Source of the DNA: an uncultured Lachnospiraceae bacterium
GTDB taxonomy: Bacteria > Bacillota > Clostridia > Lachnospirales > Lachnospiraceae
Assembly: GCA_949346185.1 (NCBI GenBank)
Contig: CASGVX010000046.1
Location: 1 to 10,864, forward strand
Length of the DNA: 10,864 nt
Reading direction: 5' to 3'
Below, piece after piece: positions 1 through 6,477 of this stretch. The notes below the pieces were generated by a model that searched no databases, was not told where the DNA came from, and was given only the letters and a program-made list of their open reading frames with translations. Position 1 is the first letter of the stretch. Every line of letters begins with the position of its first letter. A program made the position numbers and the translations under genes.

Positions 1-1
1 G

Positions 2-739
2 CGGGGGGATATTTCTTTCCGGAATGTGTCCTACAAAGTGGAGGACGAGGATGTGCTTCAGGAGGTTGGCTTTGATGTGGAGGCAGGACAGACGGTGGGG
101 ATTATCGGCACTACCGGGTCTGGCAAGTCTACGATGATGAACCTTCTCTGCCGTTTCTATGACGTGACGGAGGGAGAAGTTCTGGTGGATGGCGTCAATG
201 TCAAAGACATGGATTTGTATGAACTGCGAGACAATATCGGGATTGCCATGCAGGATGTGTTCTTATTTTCGGATACCATAGAGGGAAATATTGCCTATGG
301 AAAGCCGGATGCCACCTTGGAAGAGGTGAAGGCGGCGGCGAAGATGGCAGATGCCAATCTTTTTATCAAGGAGATGCCTGACGGTTATGACACCATCGTG
401 GGAGAGAGGGGCGTGGGACTGTCCGGGGGACAGAAGCAGCGCATATCACTGGCCAGGGCATTGCTGAAGGATCCGGCGATTTTGGTGCTGGACGATACCA
501 CTTCGGCTGTGGATATGGAGACGGAGAACTATATCCAGAAGCAGCTGGAGCAAATCAATCATTCCTGCACCACTTTTATCATTGCCTATCGGGTGTCCTC
601 TATCATGAAGGCGGATTTGATACTGGTATTGGACGAGGGCAGGATTATTGAGCGGGGAACCCATGAAGAACTGCTGGCACGGAACGGTTATTATGCCACG
701 GTGTGCCGACACCAGTTTCCCGCAATGGAAAGTGTGTAA
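2..739 (+). CDS. ABC exporter half-transporter, nucleotide-binding domain (5'-truncated), degenerate ATP site
   Basis: This is the C-terminal ATPase domain of a membrane-spanning ABC exporter; the frame is open to the window edge (RGDISFRNVSYKV), so the membrane domain lies upstream. It reads Walker A GTTGSGKST (107-133), a Q-loop in IGIAMQDVFLF, signature LSGGQ (419-433), Walker B ILVLDD (479-496) and D-loop SAVD. Two catalytic positions are off consensus: Asp (494-496) replaces the Walker B glutamate, and Tyr (587-589) replaces the H-loop histidine. The signature is intact. This matches the degenerate-site subunit of heterodimeric exporters such as BmrCD, LmrCD and TM287/288, paired here with the gene at 887. 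The substrate (drug, lipid or peptide) cannot be told from the sequence. An internal GTG at 26 is not the real start. Confidence 0.93.
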   Translation, partial: RGDISFRNVSYKVEDEDVLQEVGFDVEAGQTVGIIGTTGSGKSTMMNLLCRFYDVTEGEVLVDGVNVKDMDLYELRDNIGIAMQDVFLFSDTIEGNIAYGKPDATLEEVKAAAKMADANLFIKEMPDGYDTIVGERGVGLSGGQKQRISLARALLKDPAILVLDDTTSAVDMETENYIQKQLEQINHSCTTFIIAYRVSSIMKADLILVLDEGRIIERGTHEELLARNGYYATVCRHQFPAMESV

Positions 740-750
740 AAAAGGTGCGA

Positions 751-854
751 AGTTTTGCCAGGCTTGACAATACCTCGCCAGACAAAACTACGGTCGTACC
801 TAAGAAGAATGCAAAAGCAGCATTCTTCCGCTGTTTGTGCCAGCTGCGCTGGCA
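751..854. repeat. Palindromic block in the ABC-pair spacer
   Basis: Three inverted repeats sit in a row in the 147-bp gap between the two ABC genes. The first is AGTTTTG (751-757) with CAAAACT (783-789). The second is AAGAATGC (805-812) with GCATTCTT (820-827), a perfect 8-bp stem with a 7-nt loop. The third is TGCCAGC (838-844) with GCTGGCA (848-854), a perfect 7-bp stem with a 3-nt loop. None is followed directly by a T-run, so they do not look like simple terminators. They could be a REP- or MITE-like intergenic element, or mRNA structures that set the ratio of the two subunits. No second copy was seen in this window. Confidence 0.6.
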
Positions 855-886
855 TATTAGATAGAATGCTGAAATGAGGTGAAAGG

Positions 887-2674
887 ATGGCTAGAAATAA
901 ATTTGACGTGGATGAGGCTCTGGAGGAGAAGTTTGACATCAATCAGGTAATACGGCTGAAAAAATACATCATTCCTCACAAGAAGAAAATGTTTTTGGCA
1001 TTATTTTTCATGTTGTCTTCCTCCCTGCTGGCAACATTTATCCCGAAATTTATGCAGATGGAGATGGACGATTGCATTCCGGCGGGGGATATCAAGGGGA
1101 TTGTGTTTCTCTCGGTGCTGGCGGCGGCATTTTCCATCTACGTGGTACTGTGCATTAAGATTAAGATTACGCTGACCGTATCCGTGGGGCAGGACATTAT
1201 CCATCAGCTTCGGGAAGAATTGTTTTCCCATCTGCAGGAACTGCCATTCAGCTATTACGATGAGCGGCCCCACGGAAAGATTCAGGTTCGGGTGGTGAAT
1301 TATGTCAACAGCCTGAGTGACATTTTATCCAATGGAATATTAAATACCATTACCGATTTGTTCAGTCTGGTGTTCATTATTTTCTTTATGCTGAGTACCA
1401 GCGTGAGGCTGACGCTTATTTGTCTCTGCGGCCTTCCGGTGTTGTTCCTCTTCATCATCATCATTAAGAAGGGGCAGCGCCGGGCATGGCAGAACCAGAG
1501 CAACAAGCAGTCCAACCTGAATGCCTACATTGCGGAAAATATCAATGGCATCCGCGTGACTCAGGCGTTTGTGCGGGAGAAGGAGAATATCCGCATATTC
1601 AATCATTTGAGCAATACATATAGGAATGCTTGGATGCGGGCCAGTTATTATGGATTTGCCCTAGGGCCTATGACGGATTTGATTTCCACGGTGACCACTT
1701 CCTTTATCTATGTGCTGGGGGTGAATTACATCGCCGGGGGCAATCTCCACGGCGTGCAGACTGGCGTGCTGATTATGTTTACCGCCTATATCAGCCGATT
1801 CTGGGCACCGATTAATACGATAGCGAACTTCTACAATGGCGTGATTACGGCGGTGTCCTATTTGGAAAGGATCTTTGAGACTATCGACGAGCCGGTGGAG
1901 GTAAAGGATGCGCCGGACGCTGTGGAAATGCCTCCCATCCGAGGCGATGTGGAGTTTGACCATGTGGATTTCAGCTACGAGGATGGGGTGGAAGTGCTCC
2001 ATGATGTGTGCTTCCGGGTTGAGAAGGGAGAGACCATTGCCTTTGTAGGGCCTACCGGAGCCGGAAAGAGCACCATTGTCAATCTGATTAGCCGATTCTA
2101 TAATACGGACTCTGGCAGGGTGCTGGTGGATGGGCAGGATATTGCAAAGGTGACGCTGCATTCCTTGAGAAGCCAGATGGGCGTGATGATGCAGGACAGT
2201 TTTATTTTTAGCGGCACCATTATGGATAACATTCGATATGGAAATGATCAGGCTACGGATGAAGAAGTGGTTCAGGCGGCTAAGACGGTGTGCGCCCATG
2301 ACTTCATCATGGAGATGGAGGATGGCTACCAGAGCCAGGTAAATGAGCGGGGCAGCCGCCTGTCGGCGGGTCAGCGGCAGTTGATATCCTTTGCCAGGGC
2401 GCTTCTTGCCAACCCTGCAATTCTCATTTTGGATGAGGCTACCTCCAGCATCGACACGGAGACGGAGTTGGTGCTGCAGGAGGGGCTGAACCGCCTGCTG
2501 CAGGGCAGGACTTCCTTTATCATCGCCCACAGGCTGTCTACGATACAGAAAGCGGACTGCATTATGTACATTGATGACGGGGGGATCGTGGAGGCTGGGA
2601 ACCACGAAGAACTGCTGGAGAAGAAGGGGCGGTACTATGAATTGTACATGTCCCAGTATCAGTTGGAGGGATGA
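887..2674 (+). CDS. ABC exporter half-transporter (membrane domain plus ATPase), catalytic partner
   Basis: This 595-aa protein is a full half-transporter in the inner membrane: a six-helix exporter membrane domain (about residues 30-315, with helices near LALFFMLSSSLLATF and IVFLSVLAAAFSIYVVL), then an ATPase domain. Visible motifs are Walker A GPTGAGKST (388-396), Q-loop MMQDSFIF, signature LSAGQ (from 492), Walker B LILDEA (Asp516, Glu517) and H-loop IIAHRLS (His548). Walker B and the H-loop are canonical; the signature has Ala for the first Gly. Together with the intact LSGGQ and poor Walker B of the upstream gene, this gives one working and one degenerate ATP site. The ATG follows GAGGTGAAAGG. 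The length is normal for the family. The transported substrate is unknown. Confidence 0.95.
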   Translation: MARNKFDVDEALEEKFDINQVIRLKKYIIPHKKKMFLALFFMLSSSLLATFIPKFMQMEMDDCIPAGDIKGIVFLSVLAAAFSIYVVLCIKIKITLTVSVGQDIIHQLREELFSHLQELPFSYYDERPHGKIQVRVVNYVNSLSDILSNGILNTITDLFSLVFIIFFMLSTSVRLTLICLCGLPVLFLFIIIIKKGQRRAWQNQSNKQSNLNAYIAENINGIRVTQAFVREKENIRIFNHLSNTYRNAWMRASYYGFALGPMTDLISTVTTSFIYVLGVNYIAGGNLHGVQTGVLIMFTAYISRFWAPINTIANFYNGVITAVSYLERIFETIDEPVEVKDAPDAVEMPPIRGDVEFDHVDFSYEDGVEVLHDVCFRVEKGETIAFVGPTGAGKSTIVNLISRFYNTDSGRVLVDGQDIAKVTLHSLRSQMGVMMQDSFIFSGTIMDNIRYGNDQATDEEVVQAAKTVCAHDFIMEMEDGYQSQVNERGSRLSAGQRQLISFARALLANPAILILDEATSSIDTETELVLQEGLNRLLQGRTSFIIAHRLSTIQKADCIMYIDDGGIVEAGNHEELLEKKGRYYELYMSQYQLEG

Positions 2675-2733
2675 GGGGATGTGATGCAAAAATAGTTTTT
2701 ATTCCTTGTGGCAATCCCCGCCCCTATGCATAG

Positions 2734-2755
2734 AATAACCATAAGTGTTATTTTG
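2734..2755 (+). terminator. Weak AT-rich hairpin between ABC and ZIP genes
   Basis: AATAAC (2734-2739) pairs with GTTATT (2747-2752) around a 7-nt loop, followed by two further T residues. The stem is short and AT-rich, so any termination would be leaky. It lies 60 bp after the ABC stop and just before the ZIP ribosome binding site; it could equally be a leader structure or chance. Confidence 0.25.
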
Positions 2756-2769
2756 AAATGAGGAATTTT

Positions 2770-3591
2770 ATGCATTTAATCGGGGGAATTGCAATCCCTT
2801 TTTTGGGAACTGCCTTTGGGGCGGCGATGGTATTTTTGATGAAGAATCATCTGTGCCGGAGGGTGGAGAAGGTTCTTCTTGGCGTGGCCTCGGGGGTGAT
2901 GATAGCGGCTTCGGTATGGTCCCTTCTCATTCCGGCGATAGATATGGCAGAGGAGAAGGGCTGCATCGCATGGATTACAGTTTCGACGGGCTTTTCCTTA
3001 GGAATCCTTTTCTTGCTATTGATAGATGGCCTGCTGGGGCGGCTGCAGTCGGAGAAGCATTTTCTGGCAGAAGGAAATGGCGGCGGGAAGAAAGTTTCCA
3101 TGATGGTGTTTGTGGTGACGCTGCACAATCTGCCAGAGGGCATGGCTGTGGGCGTCTCTTTTGCGGGTGCCCTGTTAAATGACAGCAGCATTACCATGGC
3201 GGGGGCTTTTGCGCTGGCGGTGGGCATCGCCATACAGAATGTGCCGGAGGGAGCGATTATCTCCATGCCTCTGCGCAGCCTGGGCTTTGGCAAGGGAAAG
3301 GCATTCTGCCTGGGCGTGTTATCTGGACTTGTGGAGCCTGTGGGAGCGGTTATTACCCTGAAACTTACCGAGCTTGTGGTTCCTCTGCTGCCATACCTGC
3401 TGTCCTTTGCGGCGGGAGCCATGGTTTATGTGGTGGTGGAGGAATTGCTGCCATCCATTCATCAGGAGGAGGGAATGATGGGGGAGGAGATGCCCCTGTC
3501 TGCCTGTCAGGAGCGGGAGAGCAAGGTGGCTGTCATCGGATTTGCGGTGGGGTTCGTGCTAATGATGGCATTGGATGTGGCATTAGGGTAG
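2770..3591 (+). CDS. ZIP family divalent metal transporter (GufA/ZIP11-like)
   Basis: This is a 273-aa multi-pass membrane protein predicted to move divalent metal ions such as zinc into the cytoplasm. From the start used here, the metal-site motifs are HNLPEG (residues 119-124) and QNVPEG (156-161), with a further acidic/His cluster EELLPSIH (224-231). HNxPEG followed by QNxPEG is typical of the GufA/ZIP11 branch; classic ZIPs have a His at the second site. About eight hydrophobic segments can be seen, with a soluble loop around residues 92-109 (SEKHFLAEGNGGGKK). An in-frame ATG lies at 2758, but TGAGGA sits between it and 2770 at the right distance to be the ribosome binding site, so 2770 is preferred. 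Substrate choice is inferred from the family only. Confidence 0.9.
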   Translation: MHLIGGIAIPFLGTAFGAAMVFLMKNHLCRRVEKVLLGVASGVMIAASVWSLLIPAIDMAEEKGCIAWITVSTGFSLGILFLLLIDGLLGRLQSEKHFLAEGNGGGKKVSMMVFVVTLHNLPEGMAVGVSFAGALLNDSSITMAGAFALAVGIAIQNVPEGAIISMPLRSLGFGKGKAFCLGVLSGLVEPVGAVITLKLTELVVPLLPYLLSFAAGAMVYVVVEELLPSIHQEEGMMGEEMPLSACQERESKVAVIGFAVGFVLMMALDVALG

Positions 3592-3653
3592 GATTCCTTG
3601 TCTTGCATGAATCTACGTGATTTTACAAGATTATACAAGAAATAAAAAATGTC

Positions 3654-3682
3654 TGGACAAAATAGGAAAAATGAGGTAAAAT
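3654..3682 (+). promoter_or_regulatory. Sigma-A promoter for the FliD-like gene
   Basis: TGGACA (3654-3659), a 17-bp spacer, and TAAAAT (3677-3682) form a good vegetative promoter. It predicts a transcript start near 3689 and a leader of about 130 nt before the ATG at 3819. No sigma-D (flagellar) type element was recognised here. Confidence 0.65.
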
Positions 3683-3699
3683 ATTATTAACTAACTATG

Positions 3700-3809
3700 C
3701 TTGCATATTATGCAGATACTTATGCAAGGAATAATGAGCGTATAGCGTTGGCCATCCATGCAGGAAAGGATTCCGTGCAGGCCAATGAAGACATATTCCA
3801 TGGAAAGGA
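3700..3809 (+). promoter_or_regulatory. Structured leader with repeated GGAAAGGA
   Basis: Two hairpins lie in the predicted leader. CTTGCATA (3700-3707) pairs with TATGCAAG (3721-3728). The second is compound: TTGGCC (3748-3753) with GGCCAA (3780-3785), TGCA (3759-3762) with TGCA (3776-3779), and GGAA (3763-3766) with TTCC (3771-3774), leaving loop AGGA. The sequence GGAAAGGA occurs in this hairpin (3763-3770) and again at the Shine-Dalgarno site (3802-3809). TTCC at 3771-3774 or 3796-3799 could also pair with the Shine-Dalgarno. The arrangement suggests translational control by RNA pairing or by a GGA-binding protein; this is inference. Confidence 0.45.
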
Positions 3810-3818
3810 GAGGTCGCT

Positions 3819-5096
3819 ATGAATACTGCTGTATACAATAATCTATTATCTAATTTTGAGCCGAAGTACACGACGAAATATGCTCACAAGTCATCTGAGC
3901 TGAGGTCTGTGGTGAAGCAGATACGTCGTCAGGCAGAAACTTCCCCGGTCTATCTGTTGGACTTTACAGATAGGAAGCAGTCCTATGTTTTGGGCGTGAA
4001 GGAAGCTGCCATGAAGATGAAGGAGTCTTTAAATGTGCTGGCAGATGACTCTGTGGATGCCCTGTTTTCCAAGAAGCGGGCGCATTCTTCGGATTTGGGT
4101 CAGGTGGAGGCTGAACTGGTAGGGGAGGACAGCGATCAACTGCCCAGCGCTTTCTCTATTCGGGTAAAGCAGTTGGCAAATTCTCAGGTCAATGTAGGTA
4201 AGGAGTATTATGATACGGGCAAGGGACTGGAAGCCGGCAGTTACCAGTTCAAGGTTACTGTCAATGACGTGGGTTATGATTTCCAGTATAATATTAAAAA
4301 AGATGCAAATCACAGGGAGGTTATTCAAGGACTTTCCAGTTTTATTACCAAGGCCAAGATTGGCCTGAACGCAACCCCTTATAGTACCGAGGCGGGAAAA
4401 GTGGGAATGCGCATTGAGTCTCTCACGCTTGGAACTCCCAACGGTTATGAGAGTTTTTCTCTGGAGGATAAGTCCTCGGACGGCGGCGGCCGGGGGATCG
4501 TGTCCTACTATGGGTTGAATAAAATTTCCGTGGCTCCCAAGAATGCCGTATTTGATTTGAATGGGACGGAAAAGAGTTCCATGTCTAATGATTTTACTCT
4601 GGGAAGAGCGGTGAAGGTGACGCTTCGGAATACATCCGAAACAGAAGCCACGGTAAGCTACCGGCCGGACAGCGACTTGATTTTGGGCGGCGTGAGTGCC
4701 TTTATTTCTAACTATAATGAATTGGTAGGGCACAATGTGGCTTATCAGGAGGTTACGGGCACGCCATCCAAATTGCTTCGGGAATTGAAGGGGCTGGTGG
4801 AGCCGTATAAGAATGTGATGGAATCCTATGGCCTGACTTTTGATCAGGATGGCTTTATGGAGATGGATGATTCTCTGGCTTCCCAAGCGGTGGAGAATGG
4901 CGAGATGCAGGAATTGTTCGGTGCAGATTCTTCTCTGGTAATGCGGCTGGCGGCGAAGAGCGATGCGGTGAAGATTAATCCGATGGAATATATTGATAAG
5001 CAGATTGTGAGTTATCCTAATTTTGAGAAGCCGCCGAGGGGATACTCTTATATCAGTTCGCTGTATAGCGGGTTGCTGTTTAATTCCTATTTTTAG
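3819..5096 (+). CDS. FliD-like (flagellar filament cap-like) protein, standing alone
   Basis: This 425-aa protein has no signal peptide or membrane segment and resembles flagellar hook-associated protein 2 (FliD), which caps the filament and helps flagellin assemble. The supporting stretches are FSIRVKQLANSQVNVG (residues 112-127, like the FliD N-terminal domain) and FDLNGTEKSS (from 245), then a stretch (about 260-303) with the FliD pattern VTLRNTSE...D...ISNYNELV. The first 110 residues look different from a standard FliD start, and the protein lacks a long C-terminal coiled coil. The ATG follows GGAAAGGAGAGG. No flagellar genes are adjacent, and the gene has its own promoter and terminator. 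It may be a real cap protein encoded away from the flagellar cluster, or a FliD-derived protein with another extracellular role. Assignment rests on pattern resemblance, not a search. Confidence 0.65.
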   Translation: MNTAVYNNLLSNFEPKYTTKYAHKSSELRSVVKQIRRQAETSPVYLLDFTDRKQSYVLGVKEAAMKMKESLNVLADDSVDALFSKKRAHSSDLGQVEAELVGEDSDQLPSAFSIRVKQLANSQVNVGKEYYDTGKGLEAGSYQFKVTVNDVGYDFQYNIKKDANHREVIQGLSSFITKAKIGLNATPYSTEAGKVGMRIESLTLGTPNGYESFSLEDKSSDGGGRGIVSYYGLNKISVAPKNAVFDLNGTEKSSMSNDFTLGRAVKVTLRNTSETEATVSYRPDSDLILGGVSAFISNYNELVGHNVAYQEVTGTPSKLLRELKGLVEPYKNVMESYGLTFDQDGFMEMDDSLASQAVENGEMQELFGADSSLVMRLAAKSDAVKINPMEYIDKQIVSYPNFEKPPRGYSYISSLYSGLLFNSYF

Positions 5097-5122
5097 TTTA
5101 TCTTTTTGTTTTTCATGCAGAT

Positions 5123-5165
5123 AGGCATGGGGGATGCGCTAATTGGCATCTTTCCATGCCTTTTT
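5123..5165 (+). terminator. Rho-independent terminator after the FliD-like gene
   Basis: AGGCATGG (5123-5130) pairs with CCATGCCT (5154-5161), with an inner stem GATGC (5133-5137) and GCATC (5146-5150), followed by TTTTT (5161-5165). It ends the plus-strand gene. In the minus direction there is no U-run, so it probably does not serve the opposing gene well. Confidence 0.85.
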
Positions 5166-5183
5166 GATTTAATTGGCATCTTT
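5140..5183. repeat. 14-bp direct repeat at the terminator
   Basis: TAATTGGCATCTTT occurs at 5140-5153 and again at 5170-5183, a 30-bp period. The first copy is inside the terminator and the second lies just after it, ending in six T residues. It looks like a partial duplication of the terminator arm. Confidence 0.6.
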
Positions 5184-5188
5184 TTTGT

Positions 5189-5629
5189 TTAATGGGCAAT
5201 GCCATCAAACACGCTGTTCTCATGGGAGGTAATGACGGAAACTACAATTTTGTGGGGCAGGCAGACCAAGGTCTCTCCCTTTTTGCTGATTTTTTTCTGG
5301 TGTACGCAGAGTTTGTCTGGGCAGTCTGCACGGGTGATGGAAGCGTATCCATTCTGAATTTCCAAAATATTTTCGTGGGAATTTCCTTGATTCTCTGTGG
5401 CGATTTTGTAGGTGGTATTTTCGTTCAGGGGAAGGGTTTTGGCGGGCGTTCCATTTACTGTGATTTCCACTGCGGCACCGGGCTTCTGGAAAAAGAAGCG
5501 GTAACTGAGAAAAAGAAGCAGTGCCAGAGCAAGGATTGCTGCGAGAAGAATGATGTCTCCACGACGCAATTTAGAAATGCGGGAAATGGAGGAATGCTTT
5601 TGGTCGGGGGAGATGCTGGTTTGGTTCAT
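5189..5629 (-). CDS. Membrane-anchored NusG domain II protein
   Basis: This 146-aa protein has a basic N-terminal stretch (SKLRRGD), one membrane segment (about residues 25-47, a run of Leu/Ala/Ile ending SYRFFF), and an extracytoplasmic domain of the NusG_II type. The diagnostic part is residues 100-131, with CPDKLC (Cys103, Cys108) and CLPHK (Cys123). Despite the name, this family is not a transcription factor; members are often found near FMN-binding or redox membrane genes, but none is adjacent here. The frame runs open upstream to 5863, giving a 78-residue extension. The ATG at 5629 is preferred because AGGAAAGGAAAG precedes it and because the extension crosses the promoter. The biochemical role is unknown. 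Confidence 0.85.
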   Translation of the reverse strand: MNQTSISPDQKHSSISRISKLRRGDIILLAAILALALLLFLSYRFFFQKPGAAVEITVNGTPAKTLPLNENTTYKIATENQGNSHENILEIQNGYASITRADCPDKLCVHQKKISKKGETLVCLPHKIVVSVITSHENSVFDGIAH

Positions 5630-5758
5630 ATGGCTTTCCTTTCCTATTATAAATGAGGGTGTGATTGAATTAGGCATGGCGGTTGAAGCCGGCAGATAGC
5701 GAATTGCGTGTAGACATGCATTGCTGCCTGATTTTAATTCCGGCGCCATTGTATTAAG

Positions 5759-5787
5759 ATTGTAGACAGAAATTGCATGTCTGTCAA
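5759..5787 (-). promoter_or_regulatory. Consensus promoter with overlapping inverted repeat
   Basis: On the minus strand TTGACA (plus 5782-5787), a 17-bp spacer and TACAAT (plus 5759-5764) make a near-perfect vegetative promoter. It starts a transcript near 5752, about 120 nt before the NusG-II ATG. An inverted repeat, GACAGA (5765-5770) and TCTGTC (5780-5785) with a 9-bp centre, fills the space between the two boxes and overlaps the -35, as an operator would. The repressor is not identified. Confidence 0.7.
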
Positions 5788-5878
5788 TACGGTTACGCCA
5801 GTACGGCTCCGGATGCCTTATATGTTCCCTTATTCTTTTGGGTTCAGTCCTTAGCCGTGACAAAATATGATATTATGC

Positions 5879-5907
5879 TTGACTGGAAAAGTGTAGTATG
5901 GTATAGT
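5879..5907 (+). promoter_or_regulatory. Promoter of the rpmG-secE-nusG-rplK-rplA operon
   Basis: TTGACT (5879-5884), a 17-bp spacer and TATAGT (5902-5907) form a strong vegetative promoter. The predicted start is near 5914, giving a leader of about 120 nt before rpmG. No other convincing promoter was seen before rplA. Confidence 0.8.
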
Positions 5908-5983
5908 AGATGGGCGATGTAACAGTCTTTTTTTTATGCCTGATTTAAAAATGGGCGAAAAGCCGGATTATATGCGGTTCGGC

Positions 5984-6004
5984 GTGACTGCCACAGGCAG
6001 TCGC
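5984..6004 (+). other. Leader hairpin before rpmG
   Basis: GTGACTGCC (5984-5992) pairs with GGCAGTCGC (5996-6004), with one T-G wobble and a 3-nt loop. No T-run follows, so it is not a terminator. It may stabilise the operon mRNA or act as a pause site. CAGTC followed by a T-run (from 5922) could pair with GACTG as an alternative fold. Confidence 0.45.
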
Positions 6005-6032
6005 AAATAATACAGATAGGAGGTAAATAGTC

Positions 6033-6182
6033 GTGAGAGTGAAAATTACTTTAGCGTGTACAGAGTGCAAGCAGCGCAATTATGATACGACAAAGGAAAA
6101 GAGAAACCATCCTGACAGAATGGAGACAAAGAAGTATTGCAGATTCTGTAGAAGACACACATTACACAAGGAGACGAAATAG
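6033..6182 (+). CDS. rpmG: 50S ribosomal protein L33
   Basis: This is a 49-residue protein of the large ribosomal subunit, starting MRVKITLACTEC and ending HTLHKETK. Two Cys pairs, CTEC (Cys9, Cys12) and CRFC (Cys36, Cys39), form the zinc ribbon of the zinc-binding (C+) type of L33. The start is GTG at 6033, with AGGAGGT (6018-6024) eight bases upstream. It is the first gene of the operon, and rpmG directly before secE-nusG is the usual order in Firmicutes. The length and sequence match the family throughout. Confidence 0.96.
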   Translation: MRVKITLACTECKQRNYDTTKEKRNHPDRMETKKYCRFCRRHTLHKETK

Positions 6183-6209
6183 TCTGTGTGCATGAAAGGA
6201 ATGTGAATT

Positions 6210-6464
6210 ATGGGAGATTCTGAAATCAAGAAGGAAGAAGTGAAGCAGAGCGAGAAGAAGGAATCTGCAAAAAATGGTAAGAAAAAAGGCGGTTTCTTTA
6301 AATCCCTGAAGGCGGAATTTCAGAGAATTGTATGGCCGGACAAGGATAAGATTGTCAGGGAGACTACCGCAGTCGTAATTGTAAGTGTGATTTTGGGCGC
6401 TGTCATTGCCCTGCTTGATTTTGCAATCAAGATGGGTCTTGATAAGGTTCTTCAGATAGGATAA
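6210..6464 (+). CDS. secE: Preprotein translocase subunit SecE
   Basis: This 84-aa protein is the small essential subunit of the SecYEG protein-export channel in the cytoplasmic membrane. It has a charged Lys/Glu-rich N-terminus (about residues 1-27) and then the family motif FFKSLKAEFQRIVWPDKDKI (amphipathic helix plus the conserved Trp-Pro). One membrane helix follows (about 50-72, VVIVSVILGAVIALLDF). The single-helix form is typical of Gram-positive bacteria, in contrast to the three-helix form of E. coli. AAAGGA lies upstream of the ATG. It sits between rpmG and nusG, 13 bp from nusG, the standard order. Confidence 0.96.
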   Translation: MGDSEIKKEEVKQSEKKESAKNGKKKGGFFKSLKAEFQRIVWPDKDKIVRETTAVVIVSVILGAVIALLDFAIKMGLDKVLQIG

Positions 6465-6477
6465 GGGTGATAGACTT

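Noticed and set aside
764..792. A perfect TTGACA in the ABC spacer as a promoter for the second ABC gene
   Set aside because: The bases 16-18 bp downstream (around ACTACGG) do not form a -10 box.
1661..2689. A 342-residue open frame on the minus strand across the second ABC gene
   Set aside because: It lies fully antisense to a clear ABC transporter, is His/Arg-rich as expected from reading the complement of coding DNA, and has no recognised motif.
3654..3720. A sigma-D (flagellar) promoter for the FliD-like gene
   Set aside because: No TAAA followed at the right distance by GCCGATAA-like sequence was found; the visible promoter is vegetative.
4029..4886. A 285-residue minus-strand frame inside the FliD-like gene
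   Set aside because: It is a mirror of codon bias in the plus-strand gene; no ribosome binding site or family pattern was seen.
5630..5863. A 78-residue N-terminal extension of the NusG-II protein
   Set aside because: It crosses a near-consensus promoter and has no good ribosome binding site, whereas ATG 5629 has AGGAAAGGAAAG and leads straight into a normal membrane-anchor start.
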